From positions 1 to 64,000 of the forward strand of contig CAVCMG010000007.1 of NCBI GenBank assembly GCA_963603285.1: DNA of 64,000 nt, in the 5' to 3' direction. The notes beneath the pieces are model-generated. The model was not told the DNA's origin. It did no database searches and saw only the letters and a program-made list of their open reading frames with translations. Shown piece by piece: positions 52,771 through 60,455 of this stretch (position 1 is its first letter; every line of letters begins with the position of its first letter). The position numbers and the translations under genes are program-made. This DNA is from UBA11957 sp963603285 (GTDB taxonomy: Bacteria > Bacillota > Clostridia > Lachnospirales > Lachnospiraceae).

Positions 52771-54804
52771 ATGTTAGATCTGCAACACCTCTGCCCTGGC
52801 TGTATGCACCGCTGGGACGATCCCACCACGGACTGCCCACGCTGCGGCTATCCCAAAGACCGTCTGACACCCAAGGACGCACTCCCGGTCTTTTCCATTC
52901 TAGCCGGAAAATATCTGATCGGCAGTCCACTGGGCAAAGGCGGTTTCGGTATCACCTATATGGCCATGCGCCTGACAGACGAAACGATCGTAGCTATTAA
53001 GGAATTTTTTCCCAACGAGCTTGCCATCCGTGATGTCGATGGCGAAACTGTGCTGCCTGCCGATGCAGCCAAAGCTGTCTATTACCGCACGGGCATGAAA
53101 AGCTTTACGGAGGAAGGGCGCATTCTCCATACACTTTCCGATGTGGAGCATATCGTGCATGTTCTTGATATGATACCGGCCAACCAAACGTCCTATCTGG
53201 TCATGGAGTATGTTCCGGGTATTTCTCTGAAAAAATATATGAAAGCCCAGAACGGGCCTTTCACGGAGCAACGGGCGTTGGACATGATCCGCCCCATCCT
53301 GCTGGCACTCTCTGCCATGCACAGCAGACACATCCTGCACCGTGACATCAGTCCGGAAAATCTGATGGTACAGCCCGATCAGACGCTGACCCTAATCGAT
53401 TTTGGTGCTGCCCGTACATTTTCGCAGGATGATGACGATAATCTGACCGTCATTCTGAAACGCGGCTATGCCCCCGAAGAACAGTATCATTCCGACAGCC
53501 GTCAGGGGCCCTGGTCAGATCTGTATGCCATCTGTGCCGTACTTTACCAGATGCTGACCGGCATACGCCCGCAGGAAGCTGCGGCCCGGGCAAAAGCTGA
53601 CCAGCTGACGCCCCTTTCCCAGATACCGGGGCTTTCCTTACAGAAAACCACCTATACAGCCATCGAAAAAGGACTGCAGGTCGATCCGCTGGAACGGTAT
53701 CCGGATATTGCAGCTTTTATGAAGGTGCTGTATGCCAGACCTGTGGCTACCGCAAAAGCCGCATATACACAGACGGCTTCTGCTGCCCGAACGGCTTCCG
53801 TTGCTTCAAAAGCCAGTATTTCCAAGGATTCCGAACGGATTTTTCATGATGAAGAGAAAGAACCGGAAAAGCTGTTTCATGACATTGAAGATTCTTCGCT
53901 CACACCAACAGCAGACAGTACCAAAACAACTTCTAAGATTGCCAGAAAACGCAGGAAAAGAAGAAATATTCTGTGTATTGTCGCTGTACTGTGTATCGTG
54001 TACTTTTTATTTGGTGGCGGCTTACGATGGCATTCAAGATCTGCATTTGTTACAGCAGTACCAAAGGCACAAAGTAACATATCCGAAAGCGAAACAACTT
54101 CCAGCCAGATTGTTTCGTCTGAGACCACGGCTCTAAATTCCGATTTCCAACTCGAAAAGGACATCTCTGATGCCTTTCAAAGTTGTGATAAAAAACAGCT
54201 ACTGAACTCACTGGATCAGGCCTTTATGCTCTGGGAAATAGATCTGATGGAAACCACACATTCGGATCGTTCGAATGTATATTATTCTTCCCCTCAAATG
54301 ATGGAATGGTGCTCCTCCCTCGGAGATCTGTGGTCCCACTTTGGTTTCGCACTCTCCACAGAACTTGATGCCGAAAATCCCGATGAAGAGGCCATTACAA
54401 GAGAAACTGATATTGTCGGCGGTCTGGTAGCTGCTGTCGCGGTATCCGGCGACTATAACTACCTTAACTTTAACAGTGCAAAGACTTCACTCTGGCAGCT
54501 ATTCGACGCTATTTTTGCCGATACCATCAGCAACGCCCGTGAGAGGGAAGGCGTAGAACTTCTGGGCATGGCCGCCGTCCATAAAGTTTACAGTGCGGCT
54601 CAGGCCAAAAGCATCGACAGCGACAGCCATTTCAGTGCAGCGCTCAATGCCGCGACCCTGCATGCTGCACTGAACATGTTCTTTAACGACTACCCGTCCA
54701 GCGTTGAAGCGTTGTCTGCTGCAATCGATTTCTCTGCAGAGCCCTACGCATCAGATGATTTTTTTCAGCAGCTGGAACTGTACATAACGTCTCCGCCATC
54801 ATAA
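52771..54804 (+). CDS. Receptor-type Ser/Thr kinase, sister of the preceding kinase
   Basis: This 677-residue protein matches the preceding kinase position by position through residue ~325: zinc ribbon Cys8, 11, 22 and 25, GKGGFG 55-60, Lys77, HRD 190-192, DFG 210-212 and RGYAPEEQY. A basic juxtamembrane segment (ARKRRKRR) precedes one transmembrane helix (about 399-416). The outer domain (about 420-677) is mostly helical and acidic and shows no likeness to the beta-helix of its sister. The pair therefore looks like a tandem duplication with a swapped sensor. It is the last gene of the rightward operon, and a hairpin terminator follows. Confidence 0.92.
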   Translation: MLDLQHLCPGCMHRWDDPTTDCPRCGYPKDRLTPKDALPVFSILAGKYLIGSPLGKGGFGITYMAMRLTDETIVAIKEFFPNELAIRDVDGETVLPADAAKAVYYRTGMKSFTEEGRILHTLSDVEHIVHVLDMIPANQTSYLVMEYVPGISLKKYMKAQNGPFTEQRALDMIRPILLALSAMHSRHILHRDISPENLMVQPDQTLTLIDFGAARTFSQDDDDNLTVILKRGYAPEEQYHSDSRQGPWSDLYAICAVLYQMLTGIRPQEAAARAKADQLTPLSQIPGLSLQKTTYTAIEKGLQVDPLERYPDIAAFMKVLYARPVATAKAAYTQTASAARTASVASKASISKDSERIFHDEEKEPEKLFHDIEDSSLTPTADSTKTTSKIARKRRKRRNILCIVAVLCIVYFLFGGGLRWHSRSAFVTAVPKAQSNISESETTSSQIVSSETTALNSDFQLEKDISDAFQSCDKKQLLNSLDQAFMLWEIDLMETTHSDRSNVYYSSPQMMEWCSSLGDLWSHFGFALSTELDAENPDEEAITRETDIVGGLVAAVAVSGDYNYLNFNSAKTSLWQLFDAIFADTISNAREREGVELLGMAAVHKVYSAAQAKSIDSDSHFSAALNAATLHAALNMFFNDYPSSVEALSAAIDFSAEPYASDDFFQQLELYITSPPS

Positions 54805-54952
54805 AAACATTCTATTTATTTTTAAATTAACAGTAGAAATTTTTATTTTTCTATCATATAATATGAATAAGAAAACTATATTGTTTTCTTATTTTATGTA
54901 CTGTAACCGTATACATCAGTAATAAAAAAAGAAGGTACGGGTTCCAATTATT

Positions 54953-54999
54953 GGGGCTGCCACACAGCAAAATATTTGCTAATGTGACAGCCCCATTTT
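54953..54999 (+). terminator. Terminator after the second kinase
   Basis: GGGGCTGCCACACAGCAAA pairs, with a few mismatches, with TTTGCTAATGTGACAGCCCC, followed by ATTTTC. The region 54805-55060 otherwise holds no convincing gene and is AT-rich. Confidence 0.7.
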
Positions 55000-55060
55000 C
55001 GTTGTCCATATACTCAAAAGAAAACCTCCACTGGAGCTTTCTTTTATATACTAAGGCAAT

Positions 55061-55093
55061 CAAAAAATCCCGGAACTCTTTCGAGCTCCGGGA
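55061..55093 (-). terminator. Terminator of tRNA-Glu copy 1
   Basis: TCCCGGAGCTC, loop, GAGTTCCGGGA and a run of six U on the minus strand, directly after the tRNA 3' end. Confidence 0.9.
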
Positions 55094-55105
55094 CTTTATC
55101 TTTAG

Positions 55106-55177
55106 CAGCAACTAGGGGAATCGAACCCCTGTTTTCGCCGTGAGAGGGCGACGTCTTAACCCCTTGACCAAGTTGCC
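55106..55177 (-). tRNA. tRNA-Glu (anticodon CTC), copy 1
   Basis: A 72-nt cloverleaf: acceptor GGCAACT with AGTTGCT, D-arm TTGGTCAAGGGG, anticodon loop CTCTCAC giving CTC, T arm GGGGTTCGATTCCCC. No CCA is encoded. An identical copy lies at 55661-55732. Confidence 0.94.
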
Positions 55178-55196
55178 ATGTCGTTTCGACTTATTT

Positions 55197-55225
55197 ATAA
55201 TACACCATTCTCCCCATAATTGCAA
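55197..55225 (-). promoter_or_regulatory. Promoter of tRNA-Glu copy 1
   Basis: TTGCAA, 17 nt, TATTAT on the minus strand, 20 nt before the tRNA 5' end. Confidence 0.65.
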
Positions 55226-55327
55226 GCACTTTTTTTAATATTTTTAATTTTTGTTTTTATTGTTATTTTTTACACATTTCTAACAATTCTACACTCACAC
55301 AACCTTCTCCCCACCTGCCATCACACA

Positions 55328-55602
55328 GGATATCTGCCGTAAAGCCCTGCCGGATCGTTGCTCCTGGCACAATCCCTAAAGCGCGGGCATGGTGGTTCTT
55401 GGCAAAAACAGACTGTAGATAAAAGGGCAGCTGGCGCTGACAAGGCGACAGCTGAGGATGCCTTGAGCTGTGTTTTCATCAGAAAACACGGCGAATGCAT
55501 CCGGTACCTTTTATCCACAGTCTGTTTTTGCTTAGAACCACCGCCCAAGCGTCGGGATTGTGCCAGGAGCAACGATCCGGCAGGGCTTTACGGCAGATAT
55601 CC
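55328..55602. repeat. 275-nt giant hairpin between the two tRNA-Glu genes
   Basis: Outer arms 55328-55376 and 55554-55602 are complementary over 49 nt without a mismatch. Inner arms continue with GGTGGTTCT and GCAAAAACAGACTGT against their complements, then ATAAAAGG with CCTTTTAT. The central loop (about 55430-55503) holds smaller hairpins, CAGCTG...CAGCTG and TGTTTTC...GAAAACA. The short open frames on both strands read almost the same peptides because the DNA is palindromic, so I do not call genes. It is unrelated in sequence to the elements at 20316 and 41553. Confidence 0.85.
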
Positions 55603-55615
55603 GTCCTCATACAAC

Positions 55616-55648
55616 CCAAAAATCCCGAAGCTCTTTCAAGCTCCGGGA
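55616..55648 (-). terminator. Terminator of tRNA-Glu copy 2
   Basis: TCCCGGAGCTT, GAAA, GAGCTTCGGGA and a U run on the minus strand; a close but not identical copy of the terminator at 55061. Confidence 0.9.
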
Positions 55649-55660
55649 CTTTATCCTTAG

Positions 55661-55732
55661 CAGCAACTAGGGGAATCGAACCCCTGTTTTCGCCGTGAGA
55701 GGGCGACGTCTTAACCCCTTGACCAAGTTGCC
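55661..55732 (-). tRNA. tRNA-Glu (anticodon CTC), copy 2
   Basis: Identical in the tRNA body to the gene at 55106-55177, including anticodon CTC. The short flank out to the terminator (ACTTTATC(T/C)TTAG on the plus strand) is also duplicated. Confidence 0.94.
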
Positions 55733-55762
55733 ATATCGTCTGCTTTCCGCATCGACTTGATT

Positions 55763-55791
55763 ATTATATCCAATACATGGTACAATGTCAA
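55763..55791 (-). promoter_or_regulatory. Consensus promoter of tRNA-Glu copy 2
   Basis: TTGACA, 17 nt, TATAAT on the minus strand, an exact sigma-A consensus and stronger than that of copy 1. Confidence 0.85.
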
Positions 55792-55846
55792 CAGTTATTT
55801 TACAAAATCCTGTATTTTTTTACAGCATGCAAAAAGAGGTATGATT

Positions 55847-56704
55847 ATGTCCGATTTCTATATTGACCTGCACACCCATTCCACCTGCTCCGACGGCACA
55901 CTGTCCCCCGCCGAACTGGTCGCTTACGCTGCCAGGAAAAATCTGGCTGCCCTTGCTCTCACCGACCACGACACCATCGCCGGTATCCCTGAAGCCATGG
56001 ATGCCGCTTCCCGGTACAACATCGAGCTCATCCCCGGTCTCGAATTTTCCACCAACCATAACGGCCGGGATATCCATGTCCTCGGCCTGCAGATTCACTG
56101 GCAGGATCCACAATTTTTAAAAGACCTCCGGGAATTTCAGGACACCCGCGATCTGCGAAACCAGAAGATGATCACCAAATTGCAGGAATATCACATCGAC
56201 ATCACCTGGGAAAAGATGGCCGCCGAAAATCCTGACGCCGTCTGGACACGGGCCAATTTTGCCCGGTATCTGATGACACACGGTTATGTCCGCTCGATCA
56301 AAGACGCCTTTACCCGTTATATCGGCGACGAAGCCCCCTGCTTTGTTCCCCGGGAAAAAGTAACCCCCGGACAGGCTGTAGATCTGATCCACCGCGCCGG
56401 AGGCTATGCCGTTCTGGCTCATCCTATGCTGTACAAGCTGTCCGAGGACGATCTCGATGCCCTTGTTGCCCATTTAAAAACCGATCATGCCCTCGACGGT
56501 ATTGAAGCCATTTACTCCACCTACCGCTGGACCGACGAATCCCGCGTCCGTCAGATCGCCCGCAAATATAGCCTTTGCATCACCGGCGGTTCCGATTTTC
56601 ATGGCAGCAACAAGCCGGACATCGATCTCGGCACAGGCCGCGGTAATCTGCGGATTCCCTATGCTCTCTGGGAAAATCTGCGGACCCGCACGCCTTACCG
56701 TTAG
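55847..56704 (+). CDS. PHP-domain phosphoesterase
   Basis: This 285-residue cytoplasmic protein has the PHP metal motifs: DLHTHSTCSDGTLSPAEL at the N-terminus, ALTDHDTIAG, PGLEFSTNHNGRDIHVLG, AVLAHP and a final GGSDFHGSN. Relatives of this length include RNase AM / 3',5'-nucleoside bisphosphate phosphatases, which act on pAp and 5' ends of RNA; that specific role is inferred. ATG at 55847 is preferred because GAGG lies eight bases upstream. Its TAG stop directly abuts the stop of the convergent ppk1 gene. Confidence 0.9.
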   Translation: MSDFYIDLHTHSTCSDGTLSPAELVAYAARKNLAALALTDHDTIAGIPEAMDAASRYNIELIPGLEFSTNHNGRDIHVLGLQIHWQDPQFLKDLREFQDTRDLRNQKMITKLQEYHIDITWEKMAAENPDAVWTRANFARYLMTHGYVRSIKDAFTRYIGDEAPCFVPREKVTPGQAVDLIHRAGGYAVLAHPMLYKLSEDDLDALVAHLKTDHALDGIEAIYSTYRWTDESRVRQIARKYSLCITGGSDFHGSNKPDIDLGTGRGNLRIPYALWENLRTRTPYR

Positions 56705-58843
56705 CTACTCTTCTTCCACCGGTTCTGCCGGAATAAAGATCCTCTGATCCTTCAGCTGATCCTGCACCCGGGCATTGTGCGTAGCCTCCTTGCAGAAGAA
56801 ATCCTGTGCACACAGCTTCTCCTTGCCCCGGAGATCCACACGCTCATAGCTGCCGTCCGGCTGCAGGATCCTGGCTTTCAGCGTATCTGCCAGCTGGATA
56901 TTGACAATGTGCATCACCTGTTCCTTCACCTCCGGATCCAGTACCGGGAAAACAATCTCCACACGACGGTTTAAGTTTCTCGGCATCCAGTCGGCGCTGC
57001 CCATATACACCTCTCTTGCCCCATTATTATAGAAATAAAAGATCCGGGCATGCTCCAGAAAATTGCCAACGATCGAACGAACCGTAATATTTTCGCTGAT
57101 TCCTGCAATTCCCGTTTTCAGACAACAGATACCGCGCACGATCAATTCAATCTTTACACCAGCTGCAGATGCCTCATACAACGCACTGATAATATCCGGA
57201 TCACACAGAGAATTCATCTTGGCAATGATATGCCCCTCTTTTCCCTGTCTGGCATGCTCTGCCTCCCGCTCGATCATCCGCAGGAAACGCTTTTTCATCC
57301 AGATCGGTGCAACGATCAGATGATGCCAGCTCGACGGCTCAGAATAGCCCGACAGCATATTGAACACTGCTGTCGCATCCTCTCCTGTCTCCCGGTCGCA
57401 GGTCAGAATACCGCAGTCAGTATACAGCTTGGCCGTGGAATCGTTATAATTTCCCGTTCCCAGATGCACATACCGGCGGATACCATCCTCCTCACGGCGC
57501 ACGATCAGCGCAATCTTACTGTGGGTCTTTAAGCCCAGAAGGCCGTAGATAACATGACAGCCGGCCTTTTCCAGCTTCTTCGCCCAGCCGATATTGTTTT
57601 CCTCGTCAAAACGGGCTTTCAGCTCGACCAGAACCGTGACCTGCTTGCCGTTATCCGCTGCCTGTGCCAGAGCCGCAATGATCGGTGAATTGCCGCTGAC
57701 ACGGTACAGCGTCATCTTGATCGCCAGTACCTGCGGATCGACAGCACCCTGTTTGATAAACTCCACCACCGGATCAAAGGTCATATAGGGATGGTGCAAA
57801 AGAATATCCTTTTTCCGGATATTTTCAAAAATCGTATCTTCATTCATCAGTGCCGGTACAGCGGCCGGTGTATAGCCCGGCACCTTATAGTCGGAAAATC
57901 CCTCAAGCCCATACATTTTCATCAGAAATGTAAGATCCAGCGGGCCGTTGAATACATAGATATTGTCCTCGCGGACCTCCAGCTCCTCCTTCAGGATCTT
58001 TAACAGCTTTTTGCTGATGCCCTCTTCCACTTCCAGACGGATAACCTGCCCCCAGCGGCGTTTCTTTAACTGGCGCTGGATCTCCTTTAACAGATCCTCT
58101 GCGTCATCCTCGTCGATCTCCATATCGGCGTCACGGGTGACACGGTATGGACTCGCACAGATCACCTCATTGCCCAGAAACAGTCGGCCGATATTCTTTC
58201 GGATAATCTCTTCCAGAAGGATCACACGACGGATATCATCGCCCTGCTCCGGCAATTCATAGATGCGGGGCAGAACCGACGGCACCTGCACTGTGGCAAA
58301 TTCCAGCTCATCCTCCTTTTTCGCATCCTTCTTGCGGATCAGAAGACCGATATTCAGCGCTTTATTGGCGATCAGCGGAAACGGTCTTGCCGAATCCATC
58401 GCCATTGGCGTGAGCACTGGATAGATATCCTCCATAAAATAGCGATCCACATCCTCTGCCTGCTCTTTTGTCAGCTTTTCGTGGGAGGTGATCACCTCCA
58501 GACCGATGCCGTGCAGAGCCGGAAGCAGAGATCTGTTGTACACCTGATACTGCGCCTGCATCAGCTCATGCGTACGGGGGATGATCAGCTTTAACTGCTC
58601 CTTCGGCGTCAGTCCTGCGATATCCTTCCGCTCGATGCCTGCCTTCATCATATCCCGGACAGAAGCCACGCGCACCATAAAAAACTCGTCCAGATTCGAA
58701 GCCGAAATGCTCAAAAATTTCAGCCGCTCAAACAACGGAAGACTCTTGTCCTTTGCCTCTTCGAGGATACGCTCGTCAAAGCTGATCCAGCTCATTTCAC
58801 GGTTGCGGTAATACTCCGGATTTTTATAATTCTCCGTTTTCAT
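56705..58843 (-). CDS. ppk1: Polyphosphate kinase 1
   Basis: This 712-residue enzyme makes polyphosphate from ATP. The N-terminal domain opens with REMSWISFDERILEEAKD, LKFLSISASNLDEFFMVRV. The catalytic domains include HHPYMTFDPVVEFI, VELKARFDEENNIGWAKKLE and the phosphohistidine block LLGLKTHSKIALIVRR. The YVHLGTGNYNDSTAKLYTD and RRVEIVFPVLDP blocks follow. The length is typical. It lies 34 nt downstream of ppx in the same direction, so synthesis and breakdown enzymes are probably cotranscribed. Confidence 0.96.
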   Translation of the reverse strand: MKTENYKNPEYYRNREMSWISFDERILEEAKDKSLPLFERLKFLSISASNLDEFFMVRVASVRDMMKAGIERKDIAGLTPKEQLKLIIPRTHELMQAQYQVYNRSLLPALHGIGLEVITSHEKLTKEQAEDVDRYFMEDIYPVLTPMAMDSARPFPLIANKALNIGLLIRKKDAKKEDELEFATVQVPSVLPRIYELPEQGDDIRRVILLEEIIRKNIGRLFLGNEVICASPYRVTRDADMEIDEDDAEDLLKEIQRQLKKRRWGQVIRLEVEEGISKKLLKILKEELEVREDNIYVFNGPLDLTFLMKMYGLEGFSDYKVPGYTPAAVPALMNEDTIFENIRKKDILLHHPYMTFDPVVEFIKQGAVDPQVLAIKMTLYRVSGNSPIIAALAQAADNGKQVTVLVELKARFDEENNIGWAKKLEKAGCHVIYGLLGLKTHSKIALIVRREEDGIRRYVHLGTGNYNDSTAKLYTDCGILTCDRETGEDATAVFNMLSGYSEPSSWHHLIVAPIWMKKRFLRMIEREAEHARQGKEGHIIAKMNSLCDPDIISALYEASAAGVKIELIVRGICCLKTGIAGISENITVRSIVGNFLEHARIFYFYNNGAREVYMGSADWMPRNLNRRVEIVFPVLDPEVKEQVMHIVNIQLADTLKARILQPDGSYERVDLRGKEKLCAQDFFCKEATHNARVQDQLKDQRIFIPAEPVEEE

Positions 58844-58877
58844 CTTCGCTCCTCCTGCCTTGCTTCTTTCTCTGTAT

Positions 58878-60419
58878 TTATACCAGCTTCTTCATCCGGA
58901 TCTCCGGACGGATATTAAAGACTTCCTCAAAGAAATCCAGTTTTTCACCCAAAAGTCCCTTTTCCAACGTCAGATCCTTGTGCGTTTCCAGACGGATGAT
59001 CAGCTTATTCTCCTGCAGAGAAGCACGGATGCCCTCCACCTTCTGCTTATGCGCACGATCCAGGGAATTGGCCACCCGCAGGATGGCCGTAAGCTTGGCC
59101 ACCAGCACGTAATCCTCTTCGCTGAGACCGGTCAGACGGCTGATCTCCGGATAATAACCGAAACGCTGGGTATTGTAGCGCACCACCAGAGCAATGATCT
59201 CGCGCTCCCGGTGGGACAGACCGATGATCTCGGTTGCCATGATGATATTAAACGAACACTCGCCAACCTGCGACATACTGATATACTTGCCACAGTCATG
59301 CAAAAGCACGGCAATCTCCAGAAGCAGACGCTCCCGGTTTCCCAGACCATGGATGCGCTTCATACTGTCAAAGATCGTCGTTGCCACCGTACTCATATAC
59401 GTGACATGGGACTTGCTTATCGCATAGCGTTTACCGATATTTCTCGCTGCCATCAGGATATCATTTTCAAAATTATGGGCCGGTTTGATAAGCCTTGTCT
59501 TTTCACCGTAATCGTAGGCAAAACCGTCCGCCATCTCCACGCCGGGGATCCATACACTCTCCGCCCCGAACGCCTCCATGATCGTCCGGTACAGTACCGC
59601 TGTCGGCACCATCAGCGATGCGTATTCCGCATCCATGCCCATGCGGTCTGCCAGCTCATACAGCGGCAGCGCTACAATCCTGTCACACCATGCGGAAAAA
59701 TCCTGTGCCGACAGCCGTGTTTCCAGCCCTGCCTCTTTATTCTTGGCTATAAACAGTGAGAAATAATCTCCCATCAAGACAACATTCGCGATCTTTCTGT
59801 CCTTCAAATGCATCTTACAGAAGCTGGCGATATCTGCCTCGATCAGCTCCTTAACCATCTGCTGGTAATTGATGCTCTCCCTGCGCAACGCCGCCAGACG
59901 CTCGCGGACACGCAGGTTACCAAATCGCAGATTCTGCGTCATGATCAGATTATCCTTGTCAAACAGGGAAATCTGGATACTGCCGCCGCCGACATCCACG
60001 ATGGCCGTGCCCTTCTGGATGATCTCTTCAAAGATATCCTGCCGGCTGGCCAGCGCCTTATAGCTGATAAAGCGCATCTCCGAATTGCTGAAGATCTGTA
60101 CGGACACTCCGGTCTTTTGCTTTACCTGTGCCAGGATCAGCTGCGCATTGATTGCCTCACGGACAGCACTGTCCGCCACGGCAATATAGCCGTCCACCTG
60201 ATACGCTTTCATGGTCTGGGCGAACTCCCGGATGATCGTACACAGCACATTGGCGATCTCCTGCGAGATCTTGCCGCTGGCATAGGAATCCCGGCCAAGC
60301 TCGATCGGATAACTCATGCGGTCCAGAATCTGCAGACCGTTTTTTCTCGAGATTTCATAGACGTTAAGGCTGGCTGTATAGCCGCCGATTTCAATCACGC
60401 CATATACTTTATACTGCAT
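58878..60419 (-). CDS. ppx: Ppx/GppA-family phosphatase with HD domain (exopolyphosphatase)
   Basis: This 513-residue protein has the ASKHA-type Ppx/GppA fold with IEIGGYTASLNVYEI, GYIAVADSAVREAIN, and TAIVDVGGGSIQISLFD. A C-terminal HD-type domain follows, with LLEIAVLLHDCGKYI and its metal-binding His-Asp. Exopolyphosphatases cut phosphate from polyphosphate ends; GppA also acts on pppGpp. The link to ppk1 downstream supports the polyphosphate role. It lies 36 nt after the DUF815 gene. Confidence 0.92.
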   Translation of the reverse strand: MQYKVYGVIEIGGYTASLNVYEISRKNGLQILDRMSYPIELGRDSYASGKISQEIANVLCTIIREFAQTMKAYQVDGYIAVADSAVREAINAQLILAQVKQKTGVSVQIFSNSEMRFISYKALASRQDIFEEIIQKGTAIVDVGGGSIQISLFDKDNLIMTQNLRFGNLRVRERLAALRRESINYQQMVKELIEADIASFCKMHLKDRKIANVVLMGDYFSLFIAKNKEAGLETRLSAQDFSAWCDRIVALPLYELADRMGMDAEYASLMVPTAVLYRTIMEAFGAESVWIPGVEMADGFAYDYGEKTRLIKPAHNFENDILMAARNIGKRYAISKSHVTYMSTVATTIFDSMKRIHGLGNRERLLLEIAVLLHDCGKYISMSQVGECSFNIIMATEIIGLSHREREIIALVVRYNTQRFGYYPEISRLTGLSEEDYVLVAKLTAILRVANSLDRAHKQKVEGIRASLQENKLIIRLETHKDLTLEKGLLGEKLDFFEEVFNIRPEIRMKKLV

Positions 60420-60455
60420 ACTACCTCCCTGCGCATCCTGTGCACTGTATGAACT

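Noticed and set aside
42607..54804. Type VII secretion or phage-defence island
   Set aside because: No EssC/FtsK-type ATPase, WXG100 protein, integrase or nuclease effector is present; FHA, kinase and subtilase alone do not justify it.
54854..55111. Short open frame overlapping the kinase terminator and the tRNA-Glu terminator
   Set aside because: It runs through two hairpins and into a tRNA gene, with no family match or ribosome binding site.
55321..55698. Short frames on both strands of the giant hairpin starting MLLAQS
   Set aside because: They look alike only because the DNA is palindromic; coding use is unlikely.
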